A stretch of 43,686 nt of DNA from Candidatus Equicola stercoris (GTDB lineage Bacteria > Bacteroidota > Bacteroidia > Bacteroidales > Bacteroidaceae). The notes under the pieces were generated by a model, which saw nothing but the letters and a program-made list of their open reading frames with translations, was not told the origin of the DNA and ran no database searches. The translations under genes and the position numbers were made by a program. The stretch lies in the NCBI GenBank assembly GCA_018065415.1, contig JAGHTI010000019.1, forward strand, positions 1-43,686, read 5' to 3'. Below, in pieces: positions 18,278-25,987 of the stretch (position 1 is the first letter of the stretch; each line of letters begins with the position of its first letter).

Positions 18278-19029
18278 TGATGGATAAGAATACGTTACAT
18301 AAAGTCGTTTATATCGTATTGGATACAGTTCTATTGATCTGTCTCTTCTTGATTATGTTTGCATTAAAACTACCGATGGAACTGAAGAATCCAGTATGCC
18401 ATACGGTGAATATAACAATATCAGACAATGTAACGGATAACTTTCTTTCTGCTGGAGATATTAAGGCAATGTTAGAAGCACGAAACTTATATCCTCTCGG
18501 AAAATCTTTGAATGACATAAACACAAGAACTGTTGAAGCTTATCTGCATGCGAATAGCCTTATCCATAATGCCGAATGTTATCATACAGTATCAGGAGCG
18601 ATAAATATAGACATTAAACAACGTACAGCAGTAATGCGTGTAAAGAGCGATACGGGCGAAGATTATTATCTTGATGAATGTGGCGAAGCTATTTTCAGAA
18701 ACCAGTACCCTACTGATTTGATTATTGCAACAGGGAATATAAACAAGATATATGCACGTCGTTATCTTATGAAGATAGGAAATTATATAGTACATGATAA
18801 TTTCTGGAAGAATCAGATAGAACAGATACATGTGTTGCCAAATAATGATATTGAGATGATACCACGTGTTGGTGAACATGTTATATTCCTTGGACAGCCA
18901 AAGGGAATTGAAAAAAAATTAGACAGATTGCGAAAGTTCTATTTGTATGCACTCAATGACATCGGATGGAACAAATACTCAATGATATCTGTGGACATTC
19001 CCAATCAGATAGTTTGTAAGAAAAAATAA
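18277..19029 (+). CDS. ftsQ: Cell division protein FtsQ
   Basis: FtsQ is a bitopic divisome protein that recruits FtsL and partners and links FtsA/FtsZ to the septal synthases. The 250-residue protein has one hydrophobic helix near the N-terminus (VYIVLDTVLLICLFLIMFAL, about 11-30), then a POTRA-like segment (ISDNVTDNFLSAGDIKAML) and a beta domain (INIDIKQRTAVMRVKSDTGEDYYLD). Similarity to classical FtsQ is low by eye, but topology, the position between murC and ftsA, and the typical KQRTAVMRV strand support the call. Confidence 0.85.
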   Translation: MMDKNTLHKVVYIVLDTVLLICLFLIMFALKLPMELKNPVCHTVNITISDNVTDNFLSAGDIKAMLEARNLYPLGKSLNDINTRTVEAYLHANSLIHNAECYHTVSGAINIDIKQRTAVMRVKSDTGEDYYLDECGEAIFRNQYPTDLIIATGNINKIYARRYLMKIGNYIVHDNFWKNQIEQIHVLPNNDIEMIPRVGEHVIFLGQPKGIEKKLDRLRKFYLYALNDIGWNKYSMISVDIPNQIVCKKK

Positions 19030-19044
19030 ATAAAAACAATATAT

Positions 19045-20433
19045 ATGACAAAAGATTTTGTAGTTGCCATTGAACTCGGTTCTTCACATATTAGAGGAAT
19101 CGCAGGAAAGAAAAATGCTGACGGCAGTATTAACGTATTGTCTTTGGTTCAGGAAGATTCTTCACAGTTTATCCGCAAAGGATATGTGTACAACATTGAC
19201 AAGACAACAGAAGCCATTCAGCGCATTGTAACCCAGTTGTCAAGCCAGTTGAAAGTGAAAATCAAAAAGGTGTATGTTGGTATCGGGGGACAGTCTGTAC
19301 ATGGACGACTAGAAACTGTTGACAGTGAGTTTGTTGAGCCAACAAAGATTACACAGGCGATGGTAGATGGAATCATGGATACAAATCGTGCAACATCTTA
19401 CCCTAACCGTGAGATTCTTGATGTTTCCGTTCAGGAATATAAAGTCGATACCCAATATCAGTCAGATCCTGTGGGTATAGAATGTCTGCATTTTGAAGGT
19501 ACATTCCTTAACATTGTAGTACGTAAGTCATTCTATGCCAGCATAAACAAATGCTTTTCTGCAGCACGCGTACCTTCAATAGAGATTGTACTCGCGCCAT
19601 TGGCATTGGCAGATGTGATACTTACTGATCAAGAGAAACGACTTGGATGTATTCTTGTAGATATGGGAGCAAGTACTACCACAATATCTATTTATCACAA
19701 AAGTATATTGCGTCACCTTGTTGTCATCCCTATCGGCAGTAATAACATCACTAAAGACATTGCATTCCTCAATATGGATGAGAATGATGCAGAACGCCTG
19801 AAACTGGCTTATGCAGATGCACATTATGAACCATCGGAAATGAATGAGGAAAAGACTTATCCTATAGATGAAGAACGCACCGTCAATAGCCAGACATTTG
19901 CCGATGTGGTCGAAGCACGTCTTACTGAGATAATAGAAAACATAAAAGCCCAGATACCTTCTGAATATGAAGGTAAACTCTCTTGTGGATTTATCTTGAC
20001 AGGTGGAGGTTCTAATCTAAAGCATATCACGGAGAAATTTGCAGAGATGATTCGTGGTTATAAGATTCGTGTTGCAAAGACCATTTCCGCACCTGTACTG
20101 ACGAAGATAGAAAATGATAACTTTAACAATTCCACTCTAAATACTATTCTGGGAATTATGGTCAATGGAAAAGATAATTGTGCTGGGGATGACGTAGATC
20201 CGAATGATCTTTTCCAAAATCCTATTCAGGAATCATCAGTTGATACTGATGATACTATTGATACTTATGATACCGATGTTGATAACGGCGGTAGCAAAAT
20301 TGATAGTGGCATAGATGTGGAATTTGGAGATAAACACCCAGAAGAACACGAGACTGCACCTAGTAAGACTCAAAAGGAAGGTGTCATGAAACATATAGGC
20401 AACTTCTTCAAGAAATTTCTCGAAGATGACTAA
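19045..20433 (+). CDS. ftsA: Cell division protein FtsA
   Basis: FtsA is an actin-fold ATPase that tethers FtsZ to the membrane and recruits later divisome proteins. The 462-residue protein has phosphate-1 AIELGSSHIRGIAG, the FtsA-specific 1C region (VYVGIGGQSVHGR), phosphate-2 LVDMGASTTTISIY and the adenosine motif FILTGGGSNLKH. The last 15 residues (MKHIGNFFKKFLEDD) form the amphipathic membrane-targeting helix. Between core and helix lies an acidic linker rich in Asp-Thr, encoded by reiterated GATACT-like triplet pairs near 20240-20285. It lies 15 bases after ftsQ and 44 before ftsZ. Confidence 0.95.
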   Translation: MTKDFVVAIELGSSHIRGIAGKKNADGSINVLSLVQEDSSQFIRKGYVYNIDKTTEAIQRIVTQLSSQLKVKIKKVYVGIGGQSVHGRLETVDSEFVEPTKITQAMVDGIMDTNRATSYPNREILDVSVQEYKVDTQYQSDPVGIECLHFEGTFLNIVVRKSFYASINKCFSAARVPSIEIVLAPLALADVILTDQEKRLGCILVDMGASTTTISIYHKSILRHLVVIPIGSNNITKDIAFLNMDENDAERLKLAYADAHYEPSEMNEEKTYPIDEERTVNSQTFADVVEARLTEIIENIKAQIPSEYEGKLSCGFILTGGGSNLKHITEKFAEMIRGYKIRVAKTISAPVLTKIENDNFNNSTLNTILGIMVNGKDNCAGDDVDPNDLFQNPIQESSVDTDDTIDTYDTDVDNGGSKIDSGIDVEFGDKHPEEHETAPSKTQKEGVMKHIGNFFKKFLEDD

Positions 20434-20477
20434 TAAACAGAATAACGATACAAAATAAAACCAGAAAATAACATATT

Positions 20478-21773
20478 ATGGAAAATAATAATATACCGAA
20501 TATCCTCGACTTTGGCAGTTCTGATAATAAGCATAGCATCATTAAGGTAATTGGTGTCGGTGGTGGAGGCGGAAATGCAGTCAATCACATGTATCGTGAA
20601 GGTATTCATGATGTATCTTTCGTGCTATGCAACACTGATAATCAGGCTCTGAATGATTCTCAAGTTCCGATAAAAATTCAGTTGGGTTCAGAAGGACTAG
20701 GCGCTGGAAACAAACCGGAAAAGGCAAGAGCTGCTGCTCTTGAGAGTGAAGAGACTATAAGAAATATGCTCAACGATGGTACAAAGATGGCATTTATCAC
20801 AGCTGGAATGGGTGGAGGTACAGGAACCGGTGCGGCACCTGTCATTGCAAGGATATCAAAAGAAATGAATATCCTTACAGTGGGTATCGTAACAATCCCA
20901 TTCTTCTTTGAAGGCGACAATAAGATAGACCAGGCTCTTGATGGTGTTGATGAAATGTCCAAAAATGTGGATGCCATGCTTGTCATAAATAATGAACGTC
21001 TTCGTGAGATATATCCGAGATTATCTGTCATGGATGCCTTTGCAAAAGCTGATGACACTCTGTCAATAGCGGCAAAAAGTATTGCTGAGATAATAACTGT
21101 TCACGGATTGATAAACCTCGATTTCAACGATGTAAAGACAGTGTTAAAAGATGGTGGTGTAGCCATTATGAGTACTGGATATGGCGAGGGTGACAGACGT
21201 GTCAAAACTGCAATAGAAAATGCACTGAACTCTCCATTGCTTAACGATAATGATATCTTTTCTTCCAAGAAGATTCTTCTTTCTATTCTTTTCAGTGATG
21301 ATACGAATTATACGAATGGACTTACAATGGAAGATATGAATGATGTCCATGAGTTTATGTCTAACTTCCATGACTTTGAAATAAAGTGGGGTTTGGCAGT
21401 AGATACCAACCTTGGACAAAAGGTTAAGGTCACAATCATTGCAACTGGATACGGACTAGACAGCATTACCGGCATGGCAGAACATAATCGTAAACTGTCA
21501 CAGGAAGAGGTTACAAAAAGTGCAGAGATTGAGCAAGAGGACATCAAGCGTCGTGAACGTCGCCATCATTATTATGGCACAGAGCCGACAGCACAACATA
21601 AACGTCTTCCGAAACTGTTTATCTTCACAGATATGGACATTGATAATGATGAAGTCATCCAGCAGATTGATGACATGCCAACTTTCAAACGTACACTTGA
21701 CGACTTGAAAGGAATACAGAAAATATCATCGACAAAAAGCAACGTCCTGCTTGAAGGTGACATCTTCAGCTAA
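20478..21773 (+). CDS. ftsZ: Cell division GTPase FtsZ
   Basis: FtsZ is the tubulin-like GTPase that forms the division ring. The 431-residue protein carries VIGVGGGGGNAVNHM, the tubulin signature GGGTGTG at 112-118 and the T7 loop region INLDFNDVKTVLKDGG needed for GTP hydrolysis in the polymer. The C-terminal linker is short and basic/acidic. A candidate conserved tail, MPTFKRTLDDL, sits about 34 residues before the end, so it is not at the extreme C-terminus. It is the last gene of the dcw run; its stop overlaps the convergent recO stop by 8 bases. Confidence 0.96.
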   Translation: MENNNIPNILDFGSSDNKHSIIKVIGVGGGGGNAVNHMYREGIHDVSFVLCNTDNQALNDSQVPIKIQLGSEGLGAGNKPEKARAAALESEETIRNMLNDGTKMAFITAGMGGGTGTGAAPVIARISKEMNILTVGIVTIPFFFEGDNKIDQALDGVDEMSKNVDAMLVINNERLREIYPRLSVMDAFAKADDTLSIAAKSIAEIITVHGLINLDFNDVKTVLKDGGVAIMSTGYGEGDRRVKTAIENALNSPLLNDNDIFSSKKILLSILFSDDTNYTNGLTMEDMNDVHEFMSNFHDFEIKWGLAVDTNLGQKVKVTIIATGYGLDSITGMAEHNRKLSQEEVTKSAEIEQEDIKRRERRHHYYGTEPTAQHKRLPKLFIFTDMDIDNDEVIQQIDDMPTFKRTLDDLKGIQKISSTKSNVLLEGDIFS

Positions 21774-22341
21774 AGATACCTTTCAATACTTCCAGCGATT
21801 TTATCGCAGGAAATGATGGTAGGTGTTGACGATAGTAATCCATAAGAATCTCGGTGTGATGATTTCGTTCATTATGATTCATCAACCGAGGTTCTTTCGT
21901 TATTGATGTATCGAATTCTGGATTATAACCAAGGAATTTTAAGATGTTTGTAAGAAATGTGATATGAAAACTGGAAAATTCATTTTCTGCTACATCAAGC
22001 CACGACATCTCTTTTTCTATGTAGTCAAAAATATCTTTACTTTCCTTTTCCTCTCGTAAAGCATATCGCAAAACCTCAGCCAGAAACATCACTATTGTCA
22101 TCTTGTATGGATTTTCAGCAAGCCCCGTAAAAGGTGTGACAAGTTTTATATCTTTGAAATATTGGATACGTCTGTTCTGTCTGTTTTCGAAACTTATCTC
22201 TACAATACTCATCGGCAAAAGATGCAACTTCCTCTTACACATGAATGATACCATTCCCATTTCACGTGTAAAAAGTGTTATGATAGACGAATTATCGCCA
22301 TATTTCACACTACCAATCATTACCGCTTTTGATGAAACCAT
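21766..22341 (-). CDS. recO: DNA repair protein RecO, short form
   Basis: RecO binds SSB and helps RecR load RecA at gaps. The N-terminal OB-fold begins MVSSKAVMIGSVKYGDNSSIITLFT and the helical region includes NPYKMTIVMFLAEVLRYAL and FSSFHITFLTNILKFLGYNP. The protein ends YYRQHLPSFPAIKSLEVLKGIF, a typical Bacteroidales RecO C-terminus. At 191 residues it is about 45-50 shorter than usual. The missing part lies between FLGYNPEFD and the final helices, where a middle helical block normally sits. The frame is clean, so it looks like a compact version, not a recent frameshift. It is last in the yicC-gmk-nadD-recO unit. Confidence 0.85.
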   Translation of the reverse strand: MVSSKAVMIGSVKYGDNSSIITLFTREMGMVSFMCKRKLHLLPMSIVEISFENRQNRRIQYFKDIKLVTPFTGLAENPYKMTIVMFLAEVLRYALREEKESKDIFDYIEKEMSWLDVAENEFSSFHITFLTNILKFLGYNPEFDTSITKEPRLMNHNERNHHTEILMDYYRQHLPSFPAIKSLEVLKGIFS

Positions 22342-22364
22342 ACCTTTTATAATGTTTTATAAAA

Positions 22365-23021
22365 TTAGTCTTTATAGAGATGGTGCATGTTAATGTATTC
22401 CACTACTGATGGTGTGACGAGTGAGGAGATGTCTTTTCCTTCTCGTACCATACTGCGTATCTGTGTGCTACTTATATCATATAAAGGTGCGGAGATGAGT
22501 TTCGGGGTGGTTTGTTGAGTTGTTGGGTTGCAATCAAGTTCGTTCATGCTTTGCAAAGTCAAAACAGACATTGCTTTGCCATCGCTTAATGGTTGCTTGG
22601 ACTTGTCTTCTTGTCGTGGATAGACATAGATGGGATAGTGTGCCAGTATATCATTGGACCTGTACCATAGTGGAAAACGTTTCCAGTTGTCTTCACCGAT
22701 AAGGAGTATGGGTTCGTAGTGTGGATTGTCACGGCAGATTCCTTCGAGTGTATTAATCATGTACGAAGGACGTGGTAAGTGAAACTCGTAGTCTGAGGCT
22801 TTGACATTAGTATTGTCTGAGAATGCGTCAAGAACAGACAAGTGAGTCATCTCTAGGCGCATGGAGTCGGCAAGCAAGGTGTCGTCTTTTTTAAAAGGAT
22901 TCATCGGGGATACAACGAACCATAGAGCATCAAGGCGCGCCTGCTCAATGAAGGCTTTTGCCAGTTGGATGTGTCCTATGTGTATGGGGTTGAATGTCCC
23001 ACCAAAAATTCCAAGACGCAT
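22365..23021 (-). CDS. nadD: Nicotinate-nucleotide adenylyltransferase NadD
   Basis: NadD converts nicotinate mononucleotide plus ATP to deamido-NAD in NAD synthesis. The nucleotidyltransferase motif GIFGGTFNPIHIGH is at the N-terminus and the second motif ISSTQIRSMV near the C-terminus. The 218 residues are slightly more than usual; the excess is a hydrophilic stretch before the second motif (YPRQEDKSKQPLSDGKAMS onward). The start shares one base with the gmk stop. Confidence 0.94.
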   Translation of the reverse strand: MRLGIFGGTFNPIHIGHIQLAKAFIEQARLDALWFVVSPMNPFKKDDTLLADSMRLEMTHLSVLDAFSDNTNVKASDYEFHLPRPSYMINTLEGICRDNPHYEPILLIGEDNWKRFPLWYRSNDILAHYPIYVYPRQEDKSKQPLSDGKAMSVLTLQSMNELDCNPTTQQTTPKLISAPLYDISSTQIRSMVREGKDISSLVTPSVVEYINMHHLYKD

Positions 23022-23587
23022 TATTTATTGAGGAAGTCTTGTACTAGTTCAATGACTTTATGCTCTGCCTGTTCAAGGTTATCGTTGACAACGACTTGAT
23101 CAAAGTTATTTGCTTGCGATATCTCGTAGTCAACTCGTTTCATTCGTTCTTCGATCACCTCATACTCGTCTGTGCCACGTGTGAGCAGACGCTGTGTGAG
23201 TTCTTCCTTACTTGGTGGCATGATGAATACTGATAGTGCCCTGTCGCCATAAAACTTCTTTATTGCCATGCCTCCATTTACATCTACATCAAAAATGACG
23301 TTTTCACCGCGTGCCAACTGTGCTTCTACCTGTGATTTTAGAGTACCGTAGAAAGTATCACGATAGACTTCTTCATACTCGATAAAATCGTTCATTATAA
23401 TGTGTTTTTTGAACTCTTCTTTTGTAATGAAGAAATAGTCGACTCCGTCCTGTTCTGTGCCACGGCGTTTGCGTGTTGTGGTAGATACTGAAAAATGACA
23501 GTTCAGTCCTTGATGCATAAGAAAGTTTACTATTGTTGACTTTCCTGCTCCTGACGGAGCTGCGAAAATTAATAATTTGCCTTGCAT
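23021..23587 (-). CDS. gmk: Guanylate kinase
   Basis: Guanylate kinase phosphorylates GMP to GDP with ATP. The 188-residue protein has the P-loop IFAAPSGAGKST (about 7-18), the GMP-binding block VSTTTRKRRGTEQDGVDYFF, and EYEEVYRDTFYGT followed by the VIFDVDVNGGMAIKK Walker B-like segment. Length is standard. It follows yicC by 34 bases on the minus strand and abuts nadD, so it is probably cotranscribed with both. Confidence 0.96.
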   Translation of the reverse strand: MQGKLLIFAAPSGAGKSTIVNFLMHQGLNCHFSVSTTTRKRRGTEQDGVDYFFITKEEFKKHIIMNDFIEYEEVYRDTFYGTLKSQVEAQLARGENVIFDVDVNGGMAIKKFYGDRALSVFIMPPSKEELTQRLLTRGTDEYEVIEERMKRVDYEISQANNFDQVVVNDNLEQAEHKVIELVQDFLNK

Positions 23588-23621
23588 ATTGTGTTACATT
23601 TTTTACACTAAACAGTGTGTA

Positions 23622-24497
23622 TTACATTACGTTAAGAACTTGTTCTTTTATCTGTTCGAGTTCATCTTTCATCATGACAACGATGTTTTGCATTTCGGCG
23701 TTGTTGCTCTTGGAACCAGTTGTGTTGATCTCACGTCCCATCTCTTGTGCTATGAAACCGAGTTTCTTTCCTTGTGACACTCCATCTTTCATTGTCTTGC
23801 GGAAGTATTTGAGATGATTGGTGAGACGTTGTTTTTCTTCGCTGATGTCGAGTTTCTCTATGTAATAGATGAGCTCCTGTTCGAGTCTGTTTTGGTCGTA
23901 TTCAACTTCTTTTATTTGTGATAGTGCCTCTATGAGACGTTGTTTTATCTTTTCAACGCGATTTTTCTCGTATGTCTCTATACTTGCAAGGAGTCGTTCA
24001 ATGTTGTCTATCTTCTCGGAGAATTTTTTTTCAAGTGCCATGCCTTCCTGCCTACGGAAGTCTGTGAGGTGTTGTATCGTTGTCTGTATTCCTTCGTAAA
24101 CGACTGCCCACTCGTTTTCGTCAAGAACCTCCTCTTCTGTCTTGGTTAAAACATCTGGCATACGTGTGAGAAGTGACATCCAGTCGTCAGGTTCTGGTAT
24201 ATTGTGTTCGGATGTAATCTTCTTTATCTGTTGATAGTAGTTCTCGACAAGTTGTGCATTGATAGGTACAGCATTTGTTCCGTTCTCCTGTGTGACCCAG
24301 ATTGCAACATCTATCTTTCCTCTTTCGAGACTATCAGCAATGGTTTTCCTTATCTCTATCTCTTTCTCTCGATAGATAGGTGCGATGCGTACAGAGATAT
24401 CCATAGACTTGCTGTTAAGAGATTTTATCTCTATATTTATCTTCTTGTCTTTATATGTTACGGTTGTCTTTCCGTAACCTGTCATTGAGAGAATCAT
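23622..24497 (-). CDS. YicC/YloC family endoribonuclease-like protein
   Basis: The 291-residue protein belongs to the YicC family (N-terminal YicC domain plus C-terminal DUF1732). The E. coli member has been described as an endoribonuclease affecting small-RNA stability. The opening MILSMTGYGKTTV, the IEIKSLNSKSMDISVRI segment and the C-terminal LGFIAQEMGREINTTGSKSNNAEMQ are hallmarks. A central part is rich in Glu/Lys/Arg and likely helical. YicC next to gmk is a conserved pairing in many bacteria. The likely promoter is TACTTTTG at 24527-24534. Confidence 0.92.
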   Translation of the reverse strand: MILSMTGYGKTTVTYKDKKINIEIKSLNSKSMDISVRIAPIYREKEIEIRKTIADSLERGKIDVAIWVTQENGTNAVPINAQLVENYYQQIKKITSEHNIPEPDDWMSLLTRMPDVLTKTEEEVLDENEWAVVYEGIQTTIQHLTDFRRQEGMALEKKFSEKIDNIERLLASIETYEKNRVEKIKQRLIEALSQIKEVEYDQNRLEQELIYYIEKLDISEEKQRLTNHLKYFRKTMKDGVSQGKKLGFIAQEMGREINTTGSKSNNAEMQNIVVMMKDELEQIKEQVLNVM

Positions 24498-24526
24498 CGT
24501 TTATTTATGTTTTGTTTTTCGCGGTA

Positions 24527-24534
24527 CAAAAGTA
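24527..24534 (-). promoter_or_regulatory. -7 element (TACTTTTG) for the yicC-gmk-nadD-recO unit
   Basis: On the minus strand TACTTTTG fits TAnnTTTG and lies 29 bases before the yicC ATG, giving a leader of about 25 nt. No TTTG is seen at the usual -33 distance. Confidence 0.45.
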
Positions 24535-24597
24535 ATAAAAAAAGATAAATACGTAAAAAATAATGCTGTATAAAGACTCCAAGTCGCAAATTATTAG

Positions 24598-24605
24598 TAT
24601 TTTTG
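24598..24605 (+). promoter_or_regulatory. -7 element (TATTTTTG) for the tsaB unit
   Basis: TATTTTTG matches TAnnTTTG and ends 51 bases before the proposed TTG start of tsaB. No clear -33 box is present. It is back to back with the yicC promoter, about 64 bases away. Confidence 0.45.
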
Positions 24606-24656
24606 CAAACTAAAAATTGAAATACATTTCAATTATAAATCAGAAGTCATAATACA

Positions 24657-25355
24657 TTGGCAACAATATTACACATAGAGACGAGTACGAATGTTTGCAG
24701 TGTTGCATACTCCCATGATGGTGTTTGTCTTTTTGAGAGGTTAGACATGATGGGACCGAACCATGCATCTGTGCTCGGTGGTTTTGTAAGGGATGCTATT
24801 GCCTTTGCTGATTCTCAGTTGCTCCCTATAGATGCTGTTGCTGTGAGTTGCGGTCCTGGTTCCTATACAGGTCTGCGCATTGGGGTTTCGACGGCAAAAG
24901 GCGTGTGTTATGGTCGTAATGCGAAACTCATTGGCATACCTACTTTAGAGGTGATGTGTGTGCCTCTGTTGTTGGGGGAGAAGATTCCAGAAAATGCTTT
25001 GTTGTGTCCTATGATTGATGCTCGTCGCATGGAGGTATATACCGCTGTCTATGACAGAGCGTTGCGACCAGTGAAGACGATATGTGCAGAGGTGCTGGAT
25101 GAGAATTCTTTCAGCGACTTATTGAAAGACCAGGACATATATTTCTTCGGTAATGGTAGTGGTAAGTTCAAGACCATCCTTGATGGACACGGCGTAAAAA
25201 ATGCCCATTTCTTCGATGATGTAGTACCTGTAGCGAAAAATATGATGCCTCTTGCAGAACAACGTCTTATGCGTGACGAGACGGAGGATGTGGCGTATTT
25301 TGAGCCTTTCTATCTCAAGGAGTTTGTGGCTGTGAAATCAAAGAATAAATTATAA
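24657..25355 (+). CDS. tsaB: tRNA N6-threonylcarbamoyladenosine (t6A) biosynthesis protein TsaB
   Basis: TsaB is the non-catalytic ASKHA-fold partner of TsaD in making t6A at position 37 of ANN-decoding tRNAs. The 232-residue protein has ILHIETSTNVCSVA, LPIDAVAVSCGPGSYTGLRIGVSTAKG and IPTLEVM, the classic TsaB pattern. It lacks the HxxxH metal motif of TsaD. No ATG exists upstream of the essential first strand; the only suitable start is TTG at 24657 (MATILHIETST), a rare start codon. DUF4290 follows after 15 bases. Confidence 0.93.
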   Translation: MATILHIETSTNVCSVAYSHDGVCLFERLDMMGPNHASVLGGFVRDAIAFADSQLLPIDAVAVSCGPGSYTGLRIGVSTAKGVCYGRNAKLIGIPTLEVMCVPLLLGEKIPENALLCPMIDARRMEVYTAVYDRALRPVKTICAEVLDENSFSDLLKDQDIYFFGNGSGKFKTILDGHGVKNAHFFDDVVPVAKNMMPLAEQRLMRDETEDVAYFEPFYLKEFVAVKSKNKL

Positions 25356-25370
25356 TAAAAGTGGTATAAT

Positions 25371-25973
25371 ATGAATGTCAAAGGTTTGGATTATAATACC
25401 GAAAGAAAAAAACTGACAATCTCGGAGTACGGCAGACATATCCATAAGATGGTGGACTACTGTAAATCTCTCCCTACGAAAGAAGAACGTACGGAATGTG
25501 CTCACAATATAGTTAGCGTCATGGATGTGATGAATCCATATTTGCGTCAGACTGCCGATTATAAACAAAAACTATGGAACCATCTTGCCATAATAAGCAA
25601 CTTTGAACTGGATATTGATTACCCTTTCCCTGTGACGGAGCGAGAGGATTTTATGAAGAAACCAGAACCTCTTAAATACCCGATGCAAAATATCGTGGTA
25701 CGTCATTACGGACATTTATTGGAGGAACTTTTCGATATTTTAAAGAATATGCCAGAAGGAGAGGAACGTGACGTGTTGGTGGAGCGTACTGCAAACCAGA
25801 TGAAACGTTCTCTGCACATATGGAATTTTGGTGGTAATGATGATGAAAAGGTTGCCGATGATTTGGCTCGTTTTACTAACGGAAAAATACAGTTGGATTT
25901 GAATAATTTCAAGTTTGAGAAGATTGTGGCCTCTCCGCAACAGGCTAAACAGAAGAAATCACGCAAGAAATAA
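25371..25973 (+). CDS. DUF4290 family protein
   Basis: The 200-residue protein matches what I recall of DUF4290 (PF14123), a family found in Bacteroidota with no assigned function. Features are an N-terminal LDYNTERKKLTISEYGRHIHKMVDYC block, a helical central part with HIWNFGGNDDEKVADDLARFTNGKIQLDL, and a very basic C-terminus (QAKQKKSRKK) that could bind nucleic acid. It is soluble, with no signal peptide or membrane helix. It lies between tsaB and murA, 14 bases before the latter. No function can be inferred beyond the neighbourhood. Confidence 0.85.
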   Translation: MNVKGLDYNTERKKLTISEYGRHIHKMVDYCKSLPTKEERTECAHNIVSVMDVMNPYLRQTADYKQKLWNHLAIISNFELDIDYPFPVTEREDFMKKPEPLKYPMQNIVVRHYGHLLEELFDILKNMPEGEERDVLVERTANQMKRSLHIWNFGGNDDEKVADDLARFTNGKIQLDLNNFKFEKIVASPQQAKQKKSRKK

Positions 25974-25987
25974 TATATCAATAAGTT

